Positions 23,962 to 34,166 of a stretch of DNA of 64,000 nucleotides are shown piece after piece. This DNA is from Fusarium oxysporum f. sp. lycopersici 4287 (Eukaryota > Ascomycota > Sordariomycetes > Hypocreales > Nectriaceae), in contig NC_030990.1 in NCBI RefSeq assembly GCF_000149955.1, positions 1,576,158-1,640,157 of the forward strand, in the 5' to 3' direction. The notes beneath the pieces were generated by a model. The model made no database searches. It saw nothing but the letters and a program-made list of their open reading frames with translations, and was not told where the DNA came from. Position 1 is the stretch's first letter; every line of letters begins with the position of its first letter. Position numbers and translations under genes: made by a program.

Positions 23962-25305
23962 CTAGGCTTTGCGCCAAAGCTCTTTGTATTCTGCCCATTT
24001 GCAGAAACCTGCCAAGTTTCAATGTCAGCATGTGGTAGCTGCGAAAGTCCTGAGAATCTTACTAACCTAAAGACTGCAGCACGTTTTCGTCCGATCTGCT
24101 GCCATCAACAAACATTCCAACCATTCCTCTCTCACTCAGGGTCTGCCGACAAGCCAGGAGCAATCTAGTAGCCACCGAGTCACGGCGATTGACCATATCC
24201 GGGTCTTCATCTAATTTAACAGTTAGTCAATATCAGATAACATGGTTTGGATTGTGGCCGACCTTTGATGCAGATGCACGAAACTCCTCCAATGCTCTGT
24301 CCGATTGAGGCTGGCCATGGAATATCTGCGCCGCAAGGGCTCCCATTATCTGGAAAATATGTTATTGCCGCAGCAACCAGATTTTCCCCTTCAAGCCCGA
24401 CTACAATGTCATTCATGTAGCAACTGTCCATAGTTTTGGCGTATTGGTCGTACCACCCAAACCCGTATCTCTTCTGTGACTCCTTATTTGCCATCTCGAC
24501 AACCTTCTGGTAATCTGTTAGCTGGCATGGCCTGAACGTTAAGCCAGCAGAAGCTAGATCAGGAACTGGATAGTCGGCAAATCTCAAGAGCCAATCGAGC
24601 ACTCGCCGCCCGTTTCCAGGTGTGGATTCCTTCATGTTCCAACCTCGTTTTTCGAACCACTCCGTATCGGTTTCGGGAACGGGCAGACCGTAAAGTAATC
24701 TTGGAAATGTGCTTCCAAGCTGAATGATGCCGACACCTCGAATCTTGTTGAGTTTGCTCACGACTTCGTCGTGGAGGAAGCGCCCAACACCTTGACCCCG
24801 AAAGTCTTTGTGAACGATGATGGCGGCTACTGATCCAATCAGTCGGTCGCCACTACTATCCGTAAACGTTGTGAATGTTGCACAAAATCCAATGGCCTGC
24901 CCTTTATGGGGCTCTCTAACCATGTAATGCATGGCATATCCATCGCGTTTCAAGAGAGAACCAAGAGTCGAGCGATTTAGATGGAACTTGGAAGGCAAAC
25001 ATGCTTCCCATAAAGCGTGGGTTTCTGGGAGATCTCTGTCGTAGTCCCATTTCAGGAGCGGCCAAGTTGGCGGGGGAGGAGAGTTACGGGTCTTTGGCGT
25101 GACCTCTGTTGTCCGTCGTTCACTTGTCAAAAGAACAGCGACGGCTTGTAAGTCTGTCGCAAAGTACCCAGGACACTGAATGATAGTTGGGAAACCATAC
25201 TCGCGGGCCCCCTTTTCCGAAACTTCACAGCAGGCTACCAGCACTAAAGGGCGTTCTTCACACACCTCACGAGCAACCTCGGCGAGTTCAAGCTGAAATA
25301 AAGCT
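23962..25305 (-). CDS. GNAT acetyltransferase region of a GH3-GNAT type protein, 5' truncated by gap
   Basis: The visible part holds GNAT-like sequence. The first unit has the acetyl-CoA motif RGQGVG within HKDFRGQGVGRFLHDEVV, then IIQLGSTFPRLLYGLPVP. A second unit runs from LTFRPCQLTDYQKVVEMAN to the end. Introns at 24211-24262 and 24009-24066 join ICIK-DEDPDMVNRRDSVA and LQSLG-FCKWAEYKELWRKA before the stop at 23962. The residues nearest the gap (ALFQLELAEVAREVCEERP, then a strand resembling VLVACCEV) look like the end of the C-terminal domain of a glycoside hydrolase family 3 N-acetylglucosaminidase. Fungi have such GH3-GNAT fusions in N-acetylglucosamine metabolism. The GH3 assignment is inference, because the catalytic half is not visible. 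The start codon is unknown. Confidence 0.75.
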
Positions 25306-25808
25306 NNNNNNNNNNNNNNNNNNNNNNNNNNNNNNNNNNNNNNNNNNNNNNNNNNNNNNNNNNNNNNNNNNNNNNNNNNNNNNNNNNNNNNNNNNNNNNN
25401 NNNNNNNNNNNNNNNNNNNNNNNNNNNNNNNNNNNNNNNNNNNNNNNNNNNNNNNNNNNNNNNNNNNNNNNNNNNNNNNNNNNNNNNNNNNNNNNNNNNN
25501 NNNNNNNNNNNNNNNNNNNNNNNNNNNNNNNNNNNNNNNNNNNNNNNNNNNNNNNNNNNNNNNNNNNNNNNNNNNNNNNNNNNNNNNNNNNNNNNNNNNN
25601 NNNNNNNNNNNNNNNNNNNNNNNNNNNNNNNNNNNNNNNNNNNNNNNNNNNNNNNNNNNNNNNNNNNNNNNNNNNNNNNNNNNNNNNNNNNNNNNNNNNN
25701 NNNNNNNNNNNNNNNNNNNNNNNNNNNNNNNNNNNNNNNNNNNNNNNNNNNNNNNNNNNNNNNNNNNNNNNNNNNNNNNNNNNNNNNNNNNNNNNNNNNN
25801 NNNNNNNN
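25306..25808. other. Assembly gap (503 N) inside the GNAT gene
   Basis: Undetermined bases that interrupt the 5' part of the preceding minus-strand gene. The stated length could encode only about 168 residues, too few for a whole GH3 domain. Confidence 1.
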
Positions 25809-27853
25809 TACCCTGATCAAACATGCGCCTCGGCCAAGGCCGGTTGGAGGTCATGGCGGAGAGAACATCCAATCCGTGTCGATGAGCTCCCAAGGTCGAC
25901 GAAATGGGATTGCCGAAGGCGAGGATCCGTTATGACGGCGGAAGACGCCTACGAGAGGCTGTCCGATGGTAACACAAAGATGCACGTCGGCAGAACCGGG
26001 TGAGCTACTTGCAGCAAAGTAGCATGGATAAACGATAACGCCCCGGCACGCGGTCCAAAGACACGTTTGCCATGACTCACGGCAACAGGTTTGAGAAGAG
26101 GAAAGAGAATAAGGAGACTCGGGTGCAGCAAAGAAGTAAAGGCGTATAAGAAGTGTACACAGAGATTGCGTGTCAGTCGTTGGTATACGGCTTGACACAA
26201 CCATTCCAGCCTGACCCTTGTCTTGTTGACTCCGGAAAAGAGACTGGAAACTATAGGGTGAAGCCACTCTATTCTTATTCGGGCTTATTGGGGACATTCC
26301 TAAGCAATGTGGTTTGCTAGGATAGCTAGGATAGGTAGTCGACATGTCGGGTCCGTTAGCTTGATCAGGGAATAACGAGACCACGATGATATGCGGGCGG
26401 CTGCAAGACTGTCGCACTAGATAATGTGGCAGTTATCGTATAAGCCAGGGCTGTAGCCTGACCGCCATGGCCGCCATGGAGACATTGTTTTCTGGTGTCA
26501 GCAATGGTTTGGCTGGCCTATTGACAGCCAGTTTAGAGATGTAGGCTATTGGATCGTGCCGTAGTGTTGCATCGCATCGATGTCAGAGAAAGGATGAGAG
26601 TAACTGGGNNNNNNNNNNNNNNNNNNNNNNNNNNNNNNNNNNNNNNNNNNNNNNNNNNNNNNNNNNNNNNNNNNNNNNNNNNNNNNNNNNNNNNNNNNNN
26701 NNNNNNNNNNNNNNNNNNNNNNNNNNNNNNNNNNNNNNNNNNNNNNNNNNNNNNNNNNNNNNNNNNNNNNNNNNNNNNNNNNNNNNNNNNNNNNNNNNNN
26801 NNNNNNNNNNNNNNNNNNNNNNNNNNNNNNNNNNNNNNNNNNNNNNNNNNNNNNNNNNNNNNNNNNNNNNNNNNNNNNNNNNNNNNNNNNNNNNNNNNNN
26901 NNNNNNNNNNNNNNNNNNNNNNNNNNNNNACCTTGCCTGATAGAAAGATGATGGTTGTCTGCCACCTCAATGGCTGTAAGGTTGGTGTTACCGTGTTACT
27001 GCTGCCGCGGCAAATGGGGCTAGGCGAGTTTTCATGTGTACGGATAGAAACGTGGATATGTCATAGCACTGCGCGCCCAAACGATCAAAATGCATAGCGA
27101 AATAAGCTAAAGGAAATACGAAGTGATAGAACAAGTAAATAAATTACCAAGCTATTATACTGAAGTATATACGGATCTGCCATGACAAGTTTCTGGGTAC
27201 ATGTCTATACCAAGGTCGGAAATTGTCGTAAGAAACTAGGTGCTGGTGAAGAATGAATATCAGTAGAACCTTGTAAAGGCTGCCGCACCAAGACGTGGCG
27301 TTCGAGGACCGTTATAATAAGCACAAAACACACCCCGAGTTAGGAAGAAAGGCTCCTGAAAAACATTGAACGCATTGTTCGAAATTAAGGTTGAAATAAG
27401 CTTCGTTCATATGCCTCCATTTGTCTTAACGTCCAACGACTTTGAGGAAGTACCTGGGTTTCCATACATATACTAAATCAACATATCATGCTAACAACTG
27501 TGCAGTTTATATATGTACCCAGTACTTAGCAAATCCGATATTTCTTTATAAAAAAACCAGCCAATATCGGGGTTGTTATGCTTCTCTCATCATATCTGCT
27601 TAATACTCCGCGGTTGTATATTTTATATCTACGTGGACCGGCGGACCTACAACTACATGCCCCGCTCCGAACGAAACCCACTCCAACCCCGAAAACCGTA
27701 AACGCGTCTCCTTGGACGACGCGTCTTCCGTTTTCCGGGGCGTCCCACTCATTCACTCTCAACCCAAGGCTGCCGCCCGGCCCCGGAAGACCGCATGTGT
27801 GTCTCTTTGCCTGACATCTACTGAGAACCGTAACCCAGAAAATTTGCCAGCAT
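25809..27853. other. Intergenic or broken-gene region with a second gap
   Basis: About 2 kb including the gap at 26609-26929. On the minus strand, 25809-25917 is open and includes STLGAHRHGLDVLSAMTSNR, bounded upstream by a TAA. It could be an exon of the interrupted gene, but I cannot match it to GH3. No GH3 motif was found up to 27853. The last 300 bases form the Mis6 promoter. Confidence 0.4.
26609..26929. other. Assembly gap (321 N)
   Basis: A run of undetermined bases between non-coding flanks. Confidence 1.
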
Positions 27854-30364
27854 ATGGAGACAGATATAGATCCCGCCTCGGCGGGTCACCAGGAGATTCG
27901 TCTTCTCGTGGACGAAGTTATTGAATGTGAGACTGCCCAAGCAATGTACAAAGGCTTTGACTTATATTCCGCGTAGCATCCAAAATACCCGCCAAAACAC
28001 GCGCGACCAACATCAAACCTACTATTGCTAGCCTTACCTCACTATCGTATGAATGGGGTCTTTTACCTGGGACCCTTGACGATCTCATCATTCTCGTCAC
28101 AACTCCAAATCACCTTGACCAAGCAAGCCAAGCTGCTATCATCCGAAACCTGTATCCCGTGGCACCTATCTCTCGAAAATCTGTTCTTCAAGTAATCTCG
28201 TGCCTTGGACATGGAGCCCTCAAGCCATCTCTTACTCTCCAGGCCGCTCTTCTCAAGTGGCTCATTACAGTACACCACACTTTGGAGTCACCACAAACGC
28301 TTTCTCAAACCTACTCGGTTCTGTTTAATCTCCTCGATACCGCGGCCACTCGGTAAGTTTGCCTTTCTTTGTCGTGAGCAATTCACTAATTCCCGCCAGA
28401 CCTAACCTCAGCCACCTACTGGCTCTCATTACCAGACGCAAACATGTTCAGCCTTTTAGAATACAAGCCTTGTAAGTATTGCAGTTGAAGACGCCTGGTC
28501 ATTCGCTCACACATCACAGGCTTAACCTTTCCCGGCAAACTGGAAATGACCCGTCCTTGATCGGTCTTCTAAGAGTTTTCAAAGACTATTACCCCGAGGT
28601 TATTGTAGGAGACGCAGTTCGGGGCAAAGCATCCTCCTTCAAGGCTCGTTTTTACATGTCTTTTCACTACTGCACTTACTGATTATTGGCCAGCACCCTG
28701 ATCCGCAATGGCGAGCAAGGCTGGACGAAATCCAGGATGCACATCTTCATCAAACAGAAAAAGGGACATTGCGACCTCGAGATGGCTTCCGTGTCCATCG
28801 CCCTATCTCCCGTAGTACTAGAAACAGAATTATCCCTGTAGTCCACACGTCTTATGTGGCAGAGGTTCGTCTGCAGCAACGTGCTGAGTGAGTAATACTA
28901 ACATTGCTAGAACGCGGTTACATTAGAGGAAATCGAGAATGTTGCCAGTTTTGTCAAGAATCTTGACAAGCTCGAACTCCCCAATCAACTAGTGGCTGTT
29001 CTGGCAGATCCTTTGTTGCAAAAGCTCATGCTTCTGAGACCAGACGGCGAATCTGAACAGAGACTAGCCAACTGGCTCAATGGGGTTCTGCAGGATGTTC
29101 GTGATGGCGATGCAGATGAAAACACCTTCTTCGACATGCTGGACATCCTACGAGAATATGTTGTTTCTATCAAGGTATGTTTCTTGTTGACTTGGCTGAG
29201 GGTAAATCTGACCAGGGCCAGAACCTTCCTCCTCTCCTACTCGACTTCTTTGCACGCTTTCTTCCGCTTTGGGATGGCTCTGGACGCCGCGATGCCATGT
29301 TTGAGATCTTGTCTTACTCCCCATTACTGGACTTCAAAGGTCAGTTCAAGCCGCTCCAGACTACCTCGCCACGCTAAAACTCTCCAGGGCTATACAAACA
29401 TATATTCCAACCCCTTGAAGCTGCAACTCTTGATAATACCCCGGAATCTCTGCTAGCGCTTCTCGCCCTGTACAAGAACCTTCTTCACCACTGGACAATT
29501 GTGCTTGAATCCAGTGACACGGTACCAGACCACGCCAGTGGTACTATCACAGCCTTGGTCCGACACGTTAATCCACTGGCCCTCACACTCTGCCAAACAT
29601 GTCCTTCTGTCTCATCACGTTCTGCAATTCTTGACTTCTATGAGCAAAACGCCAGACTCGTTAGCCATCAAGTCCTCAAGCACTACATTTGCATCGAACT
29701 TCCCCCTTCATCCCTCATTTACATACTCTTCTTCAGCAGTTCTGTGGCCATTGTCTCACGTATGTGTGCCATTCTTGCCTTTTACAAGAAGGGTTTCGAG
29801 ATGGCCATGCTCACCAGGCCGGGTCGTGAGAAAAGCAACCGCATTGACTCCACATCATATAACAGGACTTTTGTCAGCCTTTTCAATGGCTACCTCATGG
29901 ATATGTGCAATTGCTTTTGGCGTGGCAGGGCTTTCACTAACAGTGACCCCAACGCACTTGGATGTATGATTCCGGGGAGTCTCGTGCCTGTTCTGTCGTC
30001 GTACGTGACTTCTGTGGACAAGGCTCATACTCTAGCATCTCTCTTCTCATTGTCACACTCGCCACTCCTGAGCTTGCAAAGCAGACGATGTATTAGAAGT
30101 CTTGAGAATGCCGAAATCGATAGCGATTCTTCTTTGCGCATCAGGCATGAGGGACCGCCGACACAGAGTAGCCTTGGGCAATTGGCAAGTTCCGGGGGTT
30201 TACGCATCTCGTGGCAGGATTATAGGATCAAGGTGCTCGAGGCACTGACTGCTAGAGAACTCGGGGGCATTACAGATCTTTTGAAGAACACAATGACAGT
30301 TCTGAGGAAATTAATAGACGGCGAGGGCAGCTCCAGGCCAACCACGTCGCAGTCATTTCAATGA
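27854..30364 (+). CDS. mis6: Mis6/CENP-I inner kinetochore protein
   Basis: Mis6 (CENP-I, Ctf3) is a constitutive centromere subunit needed to load CENP-A and build the kinetochore. Eight exons give 726 residues, the usual size. Introns: 27927-27976, 28353-28399, 28472-28519, 28644-28693, 28865-28910, 29175-29215 and 29340-29387. Supporting sequence runs through YEWGLLPGTLDDLIILVTTP, SRKSVLQVISCLGHG, VFKDYYPEVIVG, HPDPQWRARLDEIQ and LEEIENVASFVKNLDKLELP, and ends with ISWQDYRIKVLEALTAREL. Intron 4 appears to start with GC rather than GT (AAG|GCTCGT). It is needed to keep the frame into HPDPQW, and no GT donor in the right phase preserves the preceding conserved residues. CENP-S, another member of the same centromere network, lies 9 kb to the right. 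Start ATG at 27854 precedes a short first exon and is reasonable but not proven. Confidence 0.92.
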
Positions 30365-30745
30365 ATGATGATGAGTAAATGAATATCTTGTTTTTTGTAC
30401 CATATGTTAAATTATGATCAGACTGGTCTAGTTGGGTCAAAAAAAAGTCCGCGCTCTTGGTTGAAATTTACTGTACTAAGCACTCCCAGTGCCATACCGT
30501 TCCGTCGTCATGCATCAAGTGTTGAAAAGAACAAACGCCGCAGAATACAGGGTTGAGAACTGTTTCCCTTTGAGCCGAACGCCATGCATGCGTGACCAAT
30601 GCCACCAAATTCTCCCCCTATTGCGACCCTACGCCGAGAAATGCAGTTGAGTGCTATCCGTCTTTCCGAACTCCAACCAGAAAACAAATGAAACTCGGGG
30701 CGATTGTTAAGAATGCCCTGACATAAGATCTCCGCAAGAAATAGC
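30365..30745. other. Convergent intergenic region between Mis6 and CAF16
   Basis: About 380 bases between two converging 3' ends. Nothing coding was seen. Confidence 0.6.
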
Positions 30746-31606
30746 TTATGCTTCGCGCTGCTTAGACTCGTCGCCATAGCCACCGATCTGGATGCCTCCA
30801 AAGCCATAGGTCTTGCCTTCAGGGCCACGTTTCATGTTGCTCCGTGGCCCTCGCTCCTTCAAGTCCTCTCGAAGCCAGCTCAGGACGAGCTCTCCGAGAC
30901 GGCTATTGCCAGAGGCACCCACAGTACCATCGATGGTGGCGAGCATCTTGTCAGCCTCGTCCCACTCCTTGACAGTACCAAGGTGCATATGGGCAAGATG
31001 AGTAGGCCAACCAGCGAGGTTATCCAAAATATGAGTAGCGTAGACGATGGTACATTCTCGAATCTCCGTCTCACGCTTGAGCCAGGCCAGAAACTCAGCA
31101 CGGCTCAGAACGTCGAGATCGACAGTGATTTCATCGAGGAGTAGAACCGTCCAAGGTCTCAGTAGACCCATGGCAAGCTGGACTCGACGACGCTCACCAT
31201 CTGAAACAGCATGCATACGCCAATTGGTGTCGACATCGAGCATTGCGACGAGCTCGTCTCGTCGATCAGGGTATGCATCGCCACCAACGGAGCGAAGCAA
31301 CTCATTGACGCCGATGTCGGTTCGAACAATGGGGTTAAGAACCCATTCCAGACCAAGATAAGTGACCCCCTCAAGACCCTCTTTGAAAGGATCTACACCG
31401 CAAATAGAGATGGTGTCACTGGGCGCAAGACGTTTGCCGGCAAGAAGACGAAGCAGAGTTGTCTTACCGGCTCCATTAGCACCGATCAGAAGGGTACGAG
31501 ACCGCGGAGGAAGATCCAAAGTGATGTTGTTGACACCAGTCGAGTAGTCGGGAAAAGTGTATGAGAGGTTGTTGACTTCAACACGGGGAGGCTTAGGAGG
31601 TGTCAT
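30746..31606 (-). CDS. CAF16: CAF16-type ABC ATPase of the CCR4-NOT complex
   Basis: A soluble single-domain ABC ATPase of 286 residues in one exon. Yeast Caf16 associates with CCR4-NOT and the transcription machinery; it has no membrane domain, and none is seen here. Walker A is GANGAGKT (residues 42-49), the signature is the degenerate VSDGERRR (134-141), Walker B is TVLLLDE (153-159), and the switch histidine is in YATH (189-192). The C-terminus is Gly/Arg-rich and ends YGFGGIQIGGYGDE plus a charged tail. All catalytic motifs are present, so the protein should bind and hydrolyse ATP. It is divergent from POL31 across about 660 bases, which may form a shared promoter. Confidence 0.93.
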   Translation of the reverse strand: MTPPKPPRVEVNNLSYTFPDYSTGVNNITLDLPPRSRTLLIGANGAGKTTLLRLLAGKRLAPSDTISICGVDPFKEGLEGVTYLGLEWVLNPIVRTDIGVNELLRSVGGDAYPDRRDELVAMLDVDTNWRMHAVSDGERRRVQLAMGLLRPWTVLLLDEITVDLDVLSRAEFLAWLKRETEIRECTIVYATHILDNLAGWPTHLAHMHLGTVKEWDEADKMLATIDGTVGASGNSRLGELVLSWLREDLKERGPRSNMKRGPEGKTYGFGGIQIGGYGDESKQREA

Positions 31607-32270
31607 GGTGAGTTCAACAAGTGGTGACGTCTCGAATGAGAGGGCAAGAGGGAAAGAAGGATGGTCAAATTGAGAGGTCAGGACAATGGGAAGAGGATTG
31701 AAAGGATCCCTGGAACATAAAATTGCGAGGATATGATATTTATATAATCAGATAGTGCGTGTCATGACAATGGCGAGTCAGAGATTTCTGTTCCCCCTCC
31801 AAATTAGGTACAATACGAAGATTGGTTACCTCAGCCGGTGACAGGCGGGATCCGTTGGACATGAGGATTCCTGCCTGCCTGCCGTCCTGAACCCCGCCAT
31901 CTTCTATGGTCGCACTCCACTATCGTTATCGTTTCCAGTTAGCGAACCCTCCGCCTGAGATCCAGCACGTCATGACACCTGAGACCCAGCGAGTTCCTTA
32001 TTAGTGGAATGCCTTGCCCACTAATGGGTGCTATCAGTCCCCTTATCCGTTGCCTAGCCACTTTACGCCAATTCGCGTCTAATCGCGGACCAAGCTTCTT
32101 CACGCGTTTTCATTCTACAGCTGGAAGCTTCAGTTTAACTGTTTGTCAAGTCAATTACACGACTACGATACATGACAAAGCTTGTCACTACCTGAAATTT
32201 CCGGGACTTCCTTCAGCCGCTTCATTTGTACCGTCAACCTGCAAATACCCCCATTTCGGGGCCACTCAAC
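31607..32270. other. Divergent promoter region between CAF16 and POL31
   Basis: About 660 bases between two outward-facing ATGs. No specific binding site is claimed. Confidence 0.6.
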
Positions 32271-33947
32271 ATGGTGACCCTCGAAGATGTCGAAGGGAGC
32301 CTCTTGCGAAAGCCCTCGTAAGCTGTGTTTTGACACTTATTCAAACAAACACTGGACTGACTCGAATCCCTCAGCGAAACTTCTCACCAAGTCCCTTCTC
32401 GGAGCGCCTCCGTTTACAAGCCCCTACAATCCTTTGTCCTCGACAAGCAACGCTCTTACCAGCAGCAGTATGGCGATATGTACTTTTTGCGCCTCACCAA
32501 GATAAAACCAGCTGTCGATAAAGTAGCCGCAGAGGCTTGGACAGGTACAAAGATTGGTGAAGAGGAAGCACAGAGAGTTGAACGAGTGCTTGATGTCCGG
32601 CAGGGAGAGCTGTGCTGGGTAACTGGCACCGTATACATGGAGATGCCACTGAAGCCGAATATTCTGGAGGACGTGTCCAAGGATGTATGCCATATTAGTT
32701 GCCGATCGACTGTGAAATGGAATGCTAATATGTCCGTAGCGTTGGATCTCCGCCCCTATTCTGACACCGAAATATTTCTCCAAAGACGACCAGGTCATGT
32801 TGGAGGACGAGTCGGGCCGCATCAGGCTGGTTGGCGATGTGCTGAAGACCGTAAACTTGGTCACAGGATGTATTATCGGGGTCATGGGTACCGAAAACGC
32901 CAATGGCGAATTAGAGGTCATTGACATCAAATTCCCTGACCTTCCTCCGCAACCTGACCGTTGGAGCCTTTCGAAGCCCAACTCAGAGAAGGCCAAGACA
33001 AAAGACGAAGATGAGGATATGGCTGATGCTTCTGAAGCCAAGAAGGGCAACAGCAAGATTGCTATTGTGTCTGGCTTGTCTTTCTCAGGCACCGATGCTT
33101 CTCACACGCTTGAGCTTGAACTCCTTTCCGAGTACTTGCTCGGTGAAGCTATGACCCCTTTAAGTCAGATCGATGTCTCTCATATTAGCCGCCTTGTCAT
33201 AGCAGGAAACTCTATCTCGACAACAGACCGCAAACCTCCCGCTGCAGACGAGGCGCTCCCAGAAAAGAAAGCCCAGAAGAAGTACGGCTACGACGCCAGC
33301 GCCTACAACCCACTCCCCTCTCAACTCTTCGATGCGTTCATTGCCGAACTTCTCCCATCCATTCCTATCACGATGCTCCCTGGTGCTCAGGATCCAGCGA
33401 ACGCTAGTTACCCGCAGCAACCCGTGCATCCAGCAATGTTCCCTTCGGCACGAGCGTATGCCCGTGACCCAGCAGCTCCAGCCACCCAACCAGGCTGGTT
33501 TGACACTGTCACCAACCCGTGGGAAGCGGAGCTCGAAGGATGGAGGTTTCTTGGTACTGGTGGCCAAAATGTTGACGATGTTTTCAAGTACGTCGGCAGC
33601 GATGATCGTCTTGGCATGATGGAAGCTATGTGTCGATGGCGTTGCTGTGCCCCGACTGCACCCGATACGCTATGTGAGTACATGACGACCCAAATTTTGA
33701 TGTCTCGAAGCTAAAATATTGCGTAGGGAGCTACCCGTTTCAGGATGATGACCCTTTTGTGATGCAGACTTGCCCTCACCTCTATTTCGTCGGCAACCAG
33801 CCACACTTCACTACCAAGGTTATCCACGGACCTGAGGGTCAGTCAGTGAGACTTGTGACCGTACCAAGTTTTGCAGAAACAAAGGAGCTGGTGTTGATCG
33901 ATACAGAAACACTTGAGGTGGAGAGGGTCAAGATATCTGCAACATAA
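32271..33947 (+). CDS. POL31: DNA polymerase delta small subunit (POL31/POLD2)
   Basis: The B-subunit that links the catalytic subunit of polymerase delta to Pol32 for lagging-strand synthesis and repair. Four exons give 503 residues. Introns: 32318-32374, 32685-32739 and 33674-33726. The N-terminal OB part includes YGDMYFLRLTKIKPAV, VTGTVYMEMPLKPNILED and WISAPILTPKYF. The inactive calcineurin-like phosphodiesterase domain includes KIAIVSGLSF, ISRLVIAGNS, ITMLPGAQDPANASYPQQP and WRFLGTGGQNVDD, and ends with SYPFQDDDPFVM and CPHLYFVGNQPHF. An acidic linker (KDEDEDMADA) lies between the two parts. The length fits the family. The first exon is only 47 bases, and its ATG at 32271 is the first in frame. 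Confidence 0.95.
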
Positions 33948-34166
33948 TGCGATCATAGGATGGGCATGGTGTATAGAATAGGTATGGCGAGATACCCCGA
34001 ACCGTAGTTGATTAAGTACGCTAAGCTACCTGTTTGAGCAAGTTGATCGATCATCCATCCGTCCACTTCTTAGCAGAGCATTCGCCTCGCCTTGCCTCGC
34101 CTTGCCCTTTGCTTGCTGCTTCCACTAAGCCACGCATCAATCTTCTATCAATCATAGAAATCCGCC

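Noticed and set aside
26461..26480. Direct repeat of GCCATGG next to the third gap
   Set aside because: Too short to suggest a mobile-element target duplication, and no element ends are visible.
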